Shown piece by piece: positions 56,006 through 63,967 of a stretch of 64,000 bases of DNA. The notes beneath the pieces are model-generated. The model ran no database searches and was not told the DNA's origin. It saw only the letters and a list, made by a program, of their open reading frames with translations. The DNA comes from Bacteroidota bacterium (GTDB lineage: Bacteria; Bacteroidota; Bacteroidia; 2-12-FULL-35-15): the NCBI GenBank assembly GCA_016722565.1, contig JADKIU010000002.1, positions 496,001 through 560,000 of the forward strand, in the 5' to 3' direction. The position numbers were made by a program, and so were the translations under genes. How positions within the stretch are numbered: the first letter of the stretch is position 1; each line of letters begins with the position of its first letter.

Positions 56006-56878
56006 CTATTGCACTATCACTTTTTGAAATGTGACCATTTCATTCGCTGTTAAACGTAGAAAATAAATTCCTTTGGAAACTGCAGCATCTAAATTTATAT
56101 TTATCTTTTGCTCACCCGGATTTTGGTTACCAGTAAAAACAGTGGATACGATTTTCCCTTCGATGGAAATTAATTCTGCTTTAACAGCAGCTTTTTCGGT
56201 TAGCGTATAAAAAACAGAAAACGATTCGGAAACCGGGTTTGGAAATAAATGAACATTATAAACGGTATTCTCAGCATCTACAATCGCATTTGCACCTGCA
56301 CATTCTCCTTTAAACGAAAAGTCATCTAAACCAAAATCATTTCCGGCTGGATTGGTTTCTACATTGATAACACGAATTGTTACAGTTGTATTGGCACCCG
56401 AATGCCAAACAGGAATTGAATATTGATCCCAGGTCCATGTTCCTGTATACAAAATATCGTATAAATAACCCACTATATCGTCACCCGTTACGTCCCCAAT
56501 CATGTGAATTTCAAAAACAGGTGCAATATAATCGGCACGTGTTGCCCAAAACGAAAAATTATAATTACAATTGGTTTGAATTACCGGAACGGATTGTTCC
56601 CACAAAATGGTAGCCGGTGAACAGCCATCAACCGACATATACATTCCATCGGATGTGGGTGTGTGATCAATCAATGTTGTGTCAGGATGGGTAAAAAAAG
56701 TGGGCGCTACATAATAATAGCAAGGAGAATAATACGGCCCATAAATCTGCCCGCTGGTAAAACCAATATTTCCCATACTGAAATCACCATTAACAAGTAA
56801 ATTTGTTTGAGCGTTTACACTAAAGGTGATACTGAGCAGAGCACCTACAATTCCCGAAAAGATGTATGATTTATTCAT
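56006..56878 (-). CDS. T9SS type A sorting-domain protein
   Basis: The start is ATG 56878 (MNKSYIFSGIVGALLSITFSVNAQ), giving a 290-residue exported protein; a longer in-frame extension upstream is unlikely. The middle (about residues 28-200) resembles a carbohydrate-binding jellyroll module (LLVNGDFSMGNIGFTSGQIYG... NYNFSFWATRADY). From FPNPVSESFSVFYTLTEKAAVKAELISIEGK to the end is a T9SS sorting domain. It is convergent with the response regulator gene and only 20 bases from it. Binding target unknown. Confidence 0.83.
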   Translation of the reverse strand: MNKSYIFSGIVGALLSITFSVNAQTNLLVNGDFSMGNIGFTSGQIYGPYYSPCYYYVAPTFFTHPDTTLIDHTPTSDGMYMSVDGCSPATILWEQSVPVIQTNCNYNFSFWATRADYIAPVFEIHMIGDVTGDDIVGYLYDILYTGTWTWDQYSIPVWHSGANTTVTIRVINVETNPAGNDFGLDDFSFKGECAGANAIVDAENTVYNVHLFPNPVSESFSVFYTLTEKAAVKAELISIEGKIVSTVFTGNQNPGEQKININLDAAVSKGIYFLRLTANEMVTFQKVIVQ

Positions 56879-56924
56879 ACATAGTAGATGCCTGTCACTG
56901 ATGATAAGTTGCATCCGGCTCTCC

Positions 56925-58049
56925 TTATTCTCTCCGAATTTTTTGAATTGTGATTTTCAATTCATTTTCAATCGTTTTCAGTCGGCCCATTTCAGAGCTC
57001 GTCACCAAACTGATAGACATTCCTTTTTTGCCGGCACGGCCCGTTCGTCCACTTCTATGTGTATAATATTCCAGTTGCTCCGGAAGTTGATAATGCACCA
57101 CATATTGCAAATTATCCACATCAATCCCTCGTGCAGCCATATCTGTTGCAATCAGAATTTGTACACGTTCATTTTTAAACGCACGCATCACTTTTTCACG
57201 ATCGCGTTGCTGTAAATCACCATGTATCGCTTCTGCAGCATGATTGCGCGCAATCAATTGCTTGGATAACGATTGCGTTCCGTCTTTCGTTTTACAAAAA
57301 ACAATGCCTCTCCCCTTTCCTTGCGTTTTCAAAAATTCTAAAAGTGTATTCAGTTTGTCTTTTGTATCAATGCATTGCACATATTGATGTTCGATGTTTC
57401 GATTCACTACATTCTTCACATCCACCGTCACCCGAAACGCATCTTCATCCATGTATTCACGAATGATCTGATTCAACGATTCAGGGATGGTCGCAGAAAA
57501 CAGCCACGTGAAACGCTGACCATTTGTTTGTTCTAAGATGGTATCAATACTTCCTTTAAAGCCCATGCTTAACATTTCATCTGCTTCATCCAATACAATC
57601 GTTTTTACATCAGCTAAGCTGATGGCTTTACGTTCCAACAAATCAATTAATCTACCAGGAGTGGCTACCACAATATGGGTTGGACGGCTTAGATTCCGAA
57701 TCTGAATTTCGATGGGCTCACCACCATACACTGCTTCTACAAAAATGCGGGAAGGATTATACCTCGCCACACGAAACAATTGTTTCGCAATCTGCTGTCC
57801 GAGTTCACGAGTCGGACATAATACCAAGGCCTGCACATTTGGATTTGTGGTGTCGATCTTTTGCAACAAGGGCAATCCAAATGCAACGGTTTTTCCTGTT
57901 CCGGTTTGCGCCTGACCAATAAAATCGAATCCTTCTTTTATCAAAAAAGGAATCGATTTGGTTTGAATTTCTGTAGGATCAAAAATATTGTTTTCAACTA
58001 ACCCTTTGATAAGTTCGCTGGTAACGCCTAATTCGGAAAAAGTGGACAC
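56925..58049 (-). CDS. DEAD-box RNA helicase, short form, GTG start
   Basis: This is a DEAD-box ATP-dependent RNA helicase of about 374 residues. Motifs: Q motif region FSELGVTSELIKGLVENNIFDPTEIQTKSIPFLI, Walker A AQTGTGKT, PTRELGQQ, VVATPGR, VLDEADEML, FSATIPES, FCKTKDGTQ, ATDMAARGIDVDN and HRSGRTGRAGKKG. The C-terminus stops just after the helicase core, so it lacks the RNA-binding tail of CsdA/DeaD. The first possible codon (TTG 58076) lies inside the -7 box TATCTTTG (58081-58074), so GTG 58049 is the likely start: MSTFSELG. The gene is divergent from the BNR gene at 58236. Confidence 0.85.
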   Translation of the reverse strand: MSTFSELGVTSELIKGLVENNIFDPTEIQTKSIPFLIKEGFDFIGQAQTGTGKTVAFGLPLLQKIDTTNPNVQALVLCPTRELGQQIAKQLFRVARYNPSRIFVEAVYGGEPIEIQIRNLSRPTHIVVATPGRLIDLLERKAISLADVKTIVLDEADEMLSMGFKGSIDTILEQTNGQRFTWLFSATIPESLNQIIREYMDEDAFRVTVDVKNVVNRNIEHQYVQCIDTKDKLNTLLEFLKTQGKGRGIVFCKTKDGTQSLSKQLIARNHAAEAIHGDLQQRDREKVMRAFKNERVQILIATDMAARGIDVDNLQYVVHYQLPEQLEYYTHRSGRTGRAGKKGMSISLVTSSEMGRLKTIENELKITIQKIRRE

Positions 58050-58073
58050 GATGGAAATGGTATTGATGAAGTG

Positions 58074-58081
58074 CAAAGATA
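58074..58081 (-). promoter_or_regulatory. -7 element of the DEAD-box helicase gene
   Basis: On the minus strand TATCTTTG is an exact TAnnTTTG. Its position shows that transcription starts inside the longest ORF, which supports the GTG start at 58049. Confidence 0.5.
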
Positions 58082-58144
58082 GTTTTAAATATCGAACATA
58101 TTCGCGAGTTCTGAATGATAACAGAAACCAGTTCCAAATATTAA

Positions 58145-58170
58145 AGATTGCTTCGTACCTCGCAATGACG
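58145..58170. repeat. Second copy of the ATTGCGAGG-type dispersed repeat
   Basis: Minus strand reads CGTCATTGCGAGGTACG followed by AAGCAATCT; it differs by one base from the copy at 25918-25950. It sits between the divergent DEAD-box helicase and BNR genes. Confidence 0.7.
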
Positions 58171-58235
58171 CCTACTCCATCTACTTTTTTTAACGTTCTA
58201 AATTTTGTATATTTACTTCACAAAAATCACTAGAA

Positions 58236-60929
58236 ATGAAAGTCATCAAAATCAATTTTATTTTCGCCCTCTTACTTTTGAGTGCTACACTTTTAAACGC
58301 TCAATCCTTCATCCGAAAGAAACCGGGCAAAGCATTAACATTTGTAGAAATGCAACGCCAGTTTTCGGAGTTCAAAAAAACACATGACCTGGCAAAAACA
58401 AAACATTGGAAATATTATAAACGCTGGGAATACGATATGCAATTCAAAACCAACGGAAATGGTGAATTGGCTAATCCTTCAATTTTTATTGACGAGGCAG
58501 TAAATGCGGCTAATGCAAAAAATGCAATCCCTTCCTCTTCTGCTTTTGCTGCTGGAGCATGGTCGCCTTTCGGCCCCTACAACCTTCCCGGAAATCTTAC
58601 CGGATATATGGAAAATGGAATGGGACGCATTAACTGCATTGCTTTTCATCCAACAGTTGCAACCACTTATTATGTGGGCGTTGCTCAAGGTGGTGTTTGG
58701 AAAACAACCAACGATGGCAACACGTGGACTCCCTTAACTGATAATTTACCTATTACTCGTATCAGCGATATTGTGATTGACCCTGTTAATCCCAATACCA
58801 TGTATATTTCTGTTTGTGATTTTGAATACATCGATGTTGCTTTAAATATTGATGGACGTAAACGAAACACGCATTATGGATTGGGAGTTTATAAAACTAC
58901 GGATGGCGGTTTAACTTGGTCGCCTACCGGTTTGAGTTTTCAAATGACCGATGGTGATGCTTCTTTAATTCGTAAGATTTTAATTAACCCAACCAACAGC
59001 AATAGTTTAGTTGCCTGTGGCGTAAGTGGGATGTATACTTCTTCTAATGCAGGAACCACCTGGACACAAGTAATGGATTCGCTTTGCTGGGACTTGGTTC
59101 AAGATCCTGTTTTACCCAATACATTGTATGCTACTTCCGGCTGGTTAGCGGGCTCCGGACAAGGATATGCGGCCATTTATAAATCAACCAACTTTGGTGC
59201 AAGCTGGACGATGTTGTCGAGCGGGATTCCATCAACAGGTGTTGTGCAAAGAATAAAATTGGCCATTGCTCCTACCGATAATAATTTTATTTATGCCATG
59301 ACCGTAGGTGTGGATGAAGGTTCTGCAGGAATTTACAAATCTACGAATGCAGGTGCCAGCTGGACCTTCATCGATCCGGGTGTAAACATGCTGGAATACG
59401 ATGGCGGATTTAATTCGGGCGGACAAGGTACTTACGATTTAGGCTTTACTGTAAATCGTACCGACAAAAACATTGTGTATGTTGGTGGTGTAAACGTTTG
59501 GGCATCCACCGATGGTGCAAACACCTTTAATCCGGTGAGTCATTGGACCCTGTTTTATGGTGCAACACTTCATGGTGATATTCACTTTATTGAAACGAAT
59601 CCCTTAACCAACGATATTTTTGTTTGCAGCGATGGTGGTGTTTATAAAACAGATGTGATTACCCCACAACCGTGGACAACCGCAACAGGCGGTTCTCCTT
59701 GGCCAACAGCTTGGACAAACATTACCAATGGAATGAACATCACTTCGTTTTATCGTTTATCCAGCTCCCGAAATTCAACCGGAAGGATTGCTGCCGGTGC
59801 GCAAGACAATGCAACCTTCTATTACGATGGTTCTTCTTGGAATACGATTTTTGGTGGTGATGGAATGGATAATTATTTGGATCCTGCGGATGATAACTAC
59901 ATTATTGGTTCGAGTCAGTATGGTGGATTTTATTTTTCAATTGACGGTGGTTTTTCAACCATGGGCACAACCGTAAATGTAAATGGAGAACTTGGTGAAT
60001 GGGTTTCCCCGGTAGTGGCAGATTACAACAATCCCGGAACCATTTATGCAGGTTTTCAAAATGTGGTAAAATCAACTGATGCCGGATTTACGTGGTCGGC
60101 TTTAAGTCCGATGCCTACCCATCCGATAAACGACAATGAACTATGTGCGTTAGCCGTTTCAAATTCAAATAGCAATGTATTGTATGCCGCTCGAAGAATC
60201 CGTTTTGAGTTTGGTGCAAATTCCACCATGTATACAACCACAAATGGCGGTAGCAGCTGGACCGACATCACCGCAGGATTACCCGACACCTTATACTTTA
60301 CAAGTGTGGATGTGAGTCAAACCGATGCCAACACAGCTTATGTTACCTTATCCGGATTTGTTGCCGGAGAAAAAATTTACAAAACAACAAATGGTGGAAC
60401 AACCTGGACAAATATCTCTTACAACTTACCGAACATTCCGGTAAACTGTATTAAAACCGTTCCGGGCAGTACTGTAAAAATGATTGCAACCGACTTAGGA
60501 ATTTATGTTTTGGATGAAACCAGCAGCTTGTGGGTAAGTCAGAGCTCAGGATTACCGAATGTAATTACCACCGACATTGATTTTAATCCGGTGTTGAACA
60601 AAATATATGTTTCTACTTTCGGACGAGGCATTTGGGAAAATACGTTGTCGTCATTTGTAGGTGTTAACGACATCAGCAATACGTCCATTGGTATTGAATT
60701 GTATCCATCGGTAAACGATGGTGCATTTACGATTCAACTCACCAATGCGGCATTAGCGACAGAAGTATTGAATTTAGAAGTGGTCGACATCACCGGAAGA
60801 TTGGTGCATCAGTCGAAGTTAAACGGACAAAACAACTATCCACAAAAATTGGATTTGCCTTCCGGAATGTATTTCGCGAGAATAAACGGAAAAAAGGTGA
60901 ATGGTGTGAAGAGCTTTATCGTCAAGTAA
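58236..60929 (+). CDS. T9SS-secreted BNR/VPS10-like beta-propeller protein
   Basis: This 897-residue protein has a signal peptide (MKVIKINFIFALLLLSATLLNAQ) and BNR/VPS10-type repeats from about residue 100 (TTNDGNTWTPLTDNLP, TTDGGLTWSPTGL, SNAGTTWTQVMD, STNFGASWTMLSS, STNAGASWTFID, TTNGGSSWTDI, TTNGGTTWTNISYNLP), forming one or two propellers. The C-terminus (ELYPSVNDGAFTIQLTNAALATEVLNLEVVDITGRLV... GMYFARINGKKVNGVKSFIVK) is a T9SS sorting domain. It is a relative in layout of the protein at 47679. No sialidase catalytic set was identified. Confidence 0.88.
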   Translation: MKVIKINFIFALLLLSATLLNAQSFIRKKPGKALTFVEMQRQFSEFKKTHDLAKTKHWKYYKRWEYDMQFKTNGNGELANPSIFIDEAVNAANAKNAIPSSSAFAAGAWSPFGPYNLPGNLTGYMENGMGRINCIAFHPTVATTYYVGVAQGGVWKTTNDGNTWTPLTDNLPITRISDIVIDPVNPNTMYISVCDFEYIDVALNIDGRKRNTHYGLGVYKTTDGGLTWSPTGLSFQMTDGDASLIRKILINPTNSNSLVACGVSGMYTSSNAGTTWTQVMDSLCWDLVQDPVLPNTLYATSGWLAGSGQGYAAIYKSTNFGASWTMLSSGIPSTGVVQRIKLAIAPTDNNFIYAMTVGVDEGSAGIYKSTNAGASWTFIDPGVNMLEYDGGFNSGGQGTYDLGFTVNRTDKNIVYVGGVNVWASTDGANTFNPVSHWTLFYGATLHGDIHFIETNPLTNDIFVCSDGGVYKTDVITPQPWTTATGGSPWPTAWTNITNGMNITSFYRLSSSRNSTGRIAAGAQDNATFYYDGSSWNTIFGGDGMDNYLDPADDNYIIGSSQYGGFYFSIDGGFSTMGTTVNVNGELGEWVSPVVADYNNPGTIYAGFQNVVKSTDAGFTWSALSPMPTHPINDNELCALAVSNSNSNVLYAARRIRFEFGANSTMYTTTNGGSSWTDITAGLPDTLYFTSVDVSQTDANTAYVTLSGFVAGEKIYKTTNGGTTWTNISYNLPNIPVNCIKTVPGSTVKMIATDLGIYVLDETSSLWVSQSSGLPNVITTDIDFNPVLNKIYVSTFGRGIWENTLSSFVGVNDISNTSIGIELYPSVNDGAFTIQLTNAALATEVLNLEVVDITGRLVHQSKLNGQNNYPQKLDLPSGMYFARINGKKVNGVKSFIVK

Positions 60930-60950
60930 CATCACGATTCGTATAAATAA

Positions 60951-60981
60951 AAAAGTCTCCCAAAAAACTCGGGAGACTTTT
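60951..60981. terminator. Bidirectional intrinsic terminator
   Basis: AAAAGTCTCCC/GGGAGACTTTT hairpin between the convergent BNR gene and the 17-residue-repeat gene. Confidence 0.85.
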
Positions 60982-61001
60982 TTTATTCAAAAAAGAATTT
61001 T

Positions 61002-61424
61002 TTATTTGAATTGGAAGAAGAAGAAACAAACGGCTGCTTTTTCTTTTGAAACACCTTTTGCACTTCCGATGCTGCTTCCAGAGCTGTTTCTTACAGTTCC
61101 ATCTGCATCAATTTTTCCAACACTACTTCCTGAGCTATTTCTAACAGTTCCGTCTTTATCTACTTTTCCGATGCTGCTACCAGAACCGTTGCGGATGGTT
61201 CCATCCGAATCAATCTTTCCGATGCTGCTTCCTGAACCATTACGGATGGTTCCGTCAGAATCAATTTTTCCACAGCTGCTTCCAGAGCTATTTCTGATGG
61301 TTCCGTCAGAATCAATTTTTCCGGTGCTGCTTCCGCTGGAGCTTCTTAATTCCTGAGCGTTTAAGTTAGATGCACCAATGAACATGCACAATGCAAGTCC
61401 TAAACCAAGCGTGATTTTTTTCAT
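61002..61424 (-). CDS. Secreted 17-residue-repeat protein (beta-flower-like)
   Basis: This 140-residue protein has a signal peptide (MKKITLGLGLALCMFIGASNLNAQ) followed by five near-identical 17-residue units and a partial sixth (residues 29-120), each SSGSSxGKIDxDGTxRN. The unit varies only at a few places. The repeated G-x-I/V-D-x-DG-T-I/V-R pattern resembles four-fold beta-flower and DUF3659-like repeats of Bacteroidota; I cannot assign the family firmly. The end, KEKAAVCFFFFQF, has an aromatic patch that is odd for a secreted protein and may be a surface-anchoring or oligomerising end. It has its own consensus promoter. Confidence 0.8.
   Translation of the reverse strand: MKKITLGLGLALCMFIGASNLNAQELRSSSGSSTGKIDSDGTIRNSSGSSCGKIDSDGTIRNGSGSSIGKIDSDGTIRNGSGSSIGKVDKDGTVRNSSGSSVGKIDADGTVRNSSGSSIGSAKGVSKEKAAVCFFFFQFK
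61065..61340 (-). repeat. 51-bp tandem coding repeat
   Basis: Five 51-base units plus a partial one, encoding the 17-residue repeat. Units differ mostly at synonymous positions, which suggests old duplications or selection on the peptide. This is not a CRISPR array: there are no spacers. Confidence 0.85.
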
Positions 61425-61486
61425 ATGTTTTTGAGTTTTATCCGCCCTCTTTTAAAATAGGCGGGTGAGTTTAATGTTTATGCTAA

Positions 61487-61517
61487 CAAATATAACTTTA
61501 AAAGTTTGCTTTGTCAA
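61487..61517 (-). promoter_or_regulatory. Promoter of the 17-residue-repeat gene
   Basis: Minus strand: TTGAC with TTG at 61517-61515, 20 bases, then TATATTTG at 61494-61487, a full Bacteroidota consensus. The leader then contains a short CCGCC/GGCGG hairpin at 61442-61465. Confidence 0.75.
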
Positions 61518-61540
61518 GAACTAAAAAATGAACGAACCGC

Positions 61541-61996
61541 TTATAAAATTGATTTGATTTTATAGTGCATCCCGTTCATCTCAAACGAATCACCTGGACG
61601 CAAGTTCTTTATTTTAGAACCGATGGGTGAAGTGATAGAAATTGCAAAATACGTTACTGAATCAAGTACCAATTTCCCTACCGGTATCGCAATAAAAAAA
61701 TGACCTTTATCGGTGAGAACCACACTGCCCAGTTGAACCGAGTCGGCTTTGAAATCTGGATTGATTTTTTCAAGTATTTTTTTTAGTTCCAGCGCTTCGT
61801 TTAACTGATGGGCACTTTTCTCCTGCTCCAATTGTGCCATCGCTCTTCCGGTTTCATGCTTATCCCCTGCACTGCTCTTGGTATCATCGTTTGCTGATTC
61901 CTGCGCCACGGCAATGGCTGCTTGTGCATTTTGAATACGTTGTTCAACGGCAGCCAAACACAAAGAATGTAATTGCTCTTTCAGATTTTTTTTCAT
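61541..61996 (-). CDS. Gre-family-like protein
   Basis: This 151-residue protein has an N-terminal helical hairpin (about 1-75; SANDDTKSSAGDKHETGRAMAQLEQEK at the tip region) and a C-terminal GreA/GreB-like FKBP-type domain (LGSVVLTDKGHFFIAIPVG...YFAISITSPIGSKIKNLRPGDSFEMNG). Gre factors enter the RNA polymerase secondary channel and stimulate cleavage of backtracked RNA. The acidic tip here has a DD pair, so activity is possible. Relatives are sometimes misannotated as 3-oxoacyl-ACP synthase. It starts 7 bases after the YfiR-like gene. Confidence 0.75.
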   Translation of the reverse strand: MKKNLKEQLHSLCLAAVEQRIQNAQAAIAVAQESANDDTKSSAGDKHETGRAMAQLEQEKSAHQLNEALELKKILEKINPDFKADSVQLGSVVLTDKGHFFIAIPVGKLVLDSVTYFAISITSPIGSKIKNLRPGDSFEMNGMHYKIKSIL

Positions 61997-62003
61997 GGAC
62001 TCC

Positions 62004-62732
62004 TTATTCGGAAAAACGCATGAGTTCGTGGCCTACCTTTAGTCCGATTTTTTCGATTGCAGGTTTGTTGATGGTGTATTTAATTTTATCACCATCCATC
62101 GAAAAGGAAATGTGCGCACCCAACGAGAATAAAGCATAATCATCACTCACCAATACGGTTTTATTCTTCTTCACATCGTTCTTAATGGCTACAAACGCAT
62201 TGTAAGAAGAAGGAATCACAAAAAGCACATGGTATTTCGTGGTTTTGTTGTATTTCTCAACTTTTATCTTTTTGCTGCTTACTTTTTTATTCGACAAAGT
62301 GGATTGAACACGCTGCACCAATTCGTCATCGCCCGCTACACCAATAATAAAATCTGTTCCATTGTATACAATCGGCCATTCAATATAAGAAGCAAAATTG
62401 TAAATAAATTGCGCCTTACGATCGTATTCTTCTTCCTTGGTGATGGTTTTCGGCTTTTTAGATGCAGTCGTTTTCGGCTTATCACGTTTCGATTGAATGT
62501 CTACAATCACCCCACTCAACGAATCGATGATGGAATCTTTTTTTACAAGCTCTGCAGTTAATGAATCGTTGACAGCTAGTTTTTTAGTCATCACGGTCAT
62601 TAAACTATCTTTTTGCGTAAGGGTGGTTTTCTTTTCCGTTTCCAATTGCGCATACTTTTTCTTGCTCACACAAGATGCGAGTGTAAAAATCAGAACAATA
62701 TAAAAAGCACATTGGAGTATGCGGGGTTTCAT
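62004..62732 (-). CDS. YfiR/DUF4154-domain lipoprotein
   Basis: This 242-residue lipoprotein has a signal with Cys21 in ILIFTLASCVSKK, then a coiled-coil stretch (about 25-85: YAQLETEKKTTLTQKDSLMTVMTKKLAVNDSLTAELVKKDSIIDSL), a basic linker, and a YfiR/HmsC-like domain (about 100-242; AQFIYNFASYIEWP, FIIGVAGDDELVQRV, VSDDYALFSLGAHISF). In Pseudomonas, YfiR is a periplasmic repressor of a cyclase, but the role here is unknown. The coiled coil could tether the domain to a partner. It is followed after 7 bases by the Gre-like gene. Confidence 0.8.
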   Translation of the reverse strand: MKPRILQCAFYIVLIFTLASCVSKKKYAQLETEKKTTLTQKDSLMTVMTKKLAVNDSLTAELVKKDSIIDSLSGVIVDIQSKRDKPKTTASKKPKTITKEEEYDRKAQFIYNFASYIEWPIVYNGTDFIIGVAGDDELVQRVQSTLSNKKVSSKKIKVEKYNKTTKYHVLFVIPSSYNAFVAIKNDVKKNKTVLVSDDYALFSLGAHISFSMDGDKIKYTINKPAIEKIGLKVGHELMRFSE

Positions 62733-62789
62733 TCGAATAAATTAGGGTGCAAATATAAACAACAATCGTGTAAAATAATGATTGTTTTT

Positions 62790-63518
62790 TTAGCGTGCGG
62801 CAGACTTCTTTTTCTTTATAAAACTGTAGTAAAATCCAAAGCCAAAGCTTAAATATTGGGTAGAAACCGCATTGTTGGAATCAAACTTCGCATATTCATT
62901 CAATGCCAAATCAAAGGGATCGAAATGTGCATCGTACACGGTATAGGCAAGCGTTGCTCCGATACCGAAATTGGATTCAATTAAAAAGAAAATATTCATT
63001 TCCGGTTCCCAGAAATTGGTTGTAAAACCGTTGATTTTAGGTGGATTTTTCGGGTCTTTGTACAAAATCCCAGAGTAGGTTGTCCAGTTTTTACCATACG
63101 ACAATGCCATCGAAAAAATCGTTGTGTTTTTTTCCCCGACATAGGTATCAAAACCAAACTTGGCTGCTGCACTGCTAAAACGCATGCTGGCATTGTAATC
63201 GGTGATTTTATTTTCCGTAATTTTCATCAATCCATTTTTACCGGAAGCACCAATAAACAAACCTTTGTGGAGCATGATGTTCATCCCACCGGTAACTTCA
63301 TAAATGCCAACAAAACTCTTTTTAAAGGATTTGTTTCCCATGGGATGAGGAACAGTAACGGAAATACGCGGACTCAATAAATAATATTGTTTTTTTACCG
63401 GACCGGAAGCTGCCGGAGTTGGTGGCAAGGGTAGTTCCTCATCTTGTGAGAAAGCAATGGATGCTATAAAAAGTAAGAATATAGTTAAATGCGTTTTCAA
63501 GCTGAAGTAGTTATTCAT
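62790..63518 (-). CDS. Probable outer-membrane beta-barrel protein of unknown function
   Basis: This is a 242-residue exported protein with a signal peptide (MNNYFSLKTHLTIFLLFIASIAFSQ) followed by a proline-rich stretch, then alternating strands with aromatic ends (FVGIYEVTGGMNIMLHKGLFIGASGKNG, FGFDTYVG..NTTIFSMALSYGKNW, FGIGATLAYTVYD, VSTQYLSFGFGFYYSFI). This pattern fits a small eight-stranded beta-barrel such as those in Bacteroidota outer membranes. The C-terminus KKKKSAAR extends beyond the last strand. It lies 57 bases upstream of the YfiR-like gene, same strand. Confidence 0.7.
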   Translation of the reverse strand: MNNYFSLKTHLTIFLLFIASIAFSQDEELPLPPTPAASGPVKKQYYLLSPRISVTVPHPMGNKSFKKSFVGIYEVTGGMNIMLHKGLFIGASGKNGLMKITENKITDYNASMRFSSAAAKFGFDTYVGEKNTTIFSMALSYGKNWTTYSGILYKDPKNPPKINGFTTNFWEPEMNIFFLIESNFGIGATLAYTVYDAHFDPFDLALNEYAKFDSNNAVSTQYLSFGFGFYYSFIKKKKSAAR

Positions 63519-63852
63519 TCAATACTAAGACTCCAAATTTAAGATTTAGTTGCTTTTCCAAAAAAATATAAATCCAACTTCACTGTTTCCTCAAAAATAG
63601 ACAAAGAATTGCATAAAAAAAAGAGGTTAAAGTTAAAGTAGGCCTGTGAGAATTTGTAGGAATTATATGGGGAAAGTCCATTCTTCGTGGAAGAAATAAA
63701 CCTTTTGAAGCAAACAGCCAAGGGATTTTTTCCTTCGGAAAAGAGCCCTTCTTCCAGAATTGCAATAACAAAAGTCCATTCTTCTGCGAAGAATCGCTTT
63801 TTATTACCAAAAAAATTCTCAAAACAACGTTTTGGAATTTTTTTGGGAAATA
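63519..63852. other. Gap without a convincing gene
   Basis: About 330 AT-rich bases between the outer-membrane protein and the tRNA terminator. Short hairpins recur: ATTCTTC/GAAGAA near 63682, TTTCC/GGAAA near 63728, ATTCTTC/GAAGAAT near 63780. AAAGTCCATTCTT occurs at 63674 and 63771. Small ORFs across them lack protein-like features. Confidence 0.6.
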
Positions 63853-63882
63853 AAAAGACCTCGCTAAAAAGCGAGGTCTTTT
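63853..63882 (-). terminator. Terminator after tRNA-Arg
   Basis: AAAAGACCTCGC/GCGAGGTCTTTT hairpin, 11 bases from the tRNA 3' end on the minus strand. Confidence 0.8.
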
Positions 63883-63893
63883 GTTCTCATCCG

Positions 63894-63967
63894 TGGTCGC
63901 GAAGGGATTCAAACCCCTAGCCTTCTGATCCGTAGTCAGACGCTCTATTCAGTTGAGCTACGCAACC
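63894..63967 (-). tRNA. tRNA-Arg (anticodon ACG)
   Basis: A 74-base cloverleaf: acceptor GGTTGCG/CGCGACC with one G-U pair, D stem GCTC/GAGC, anticodon stem TCTGA/TCAGA with loop CTACGGA (anticodon ACG, which becomes ICG after deamination), T stem AGGGG/CCCTT with TTTGAAT loop. Discriminator A, no encoded CCA. It reads the CGU/CGC/CGA arginine codons. A terminator follows. Confidence 0.93.

Noticed and set aside
61065..61340. 51-bp repeats as a CRISPR array
   Set aside because: Units are contiguous coding sequence with a signal peptide in frame and no spacers.
63580..63912. 110-residue minus-strand ORF overlapping the tRNA terminator and tRNA
   Set aside because: It runs through a tRNA 3' end and terminator; composition is not protein-like.
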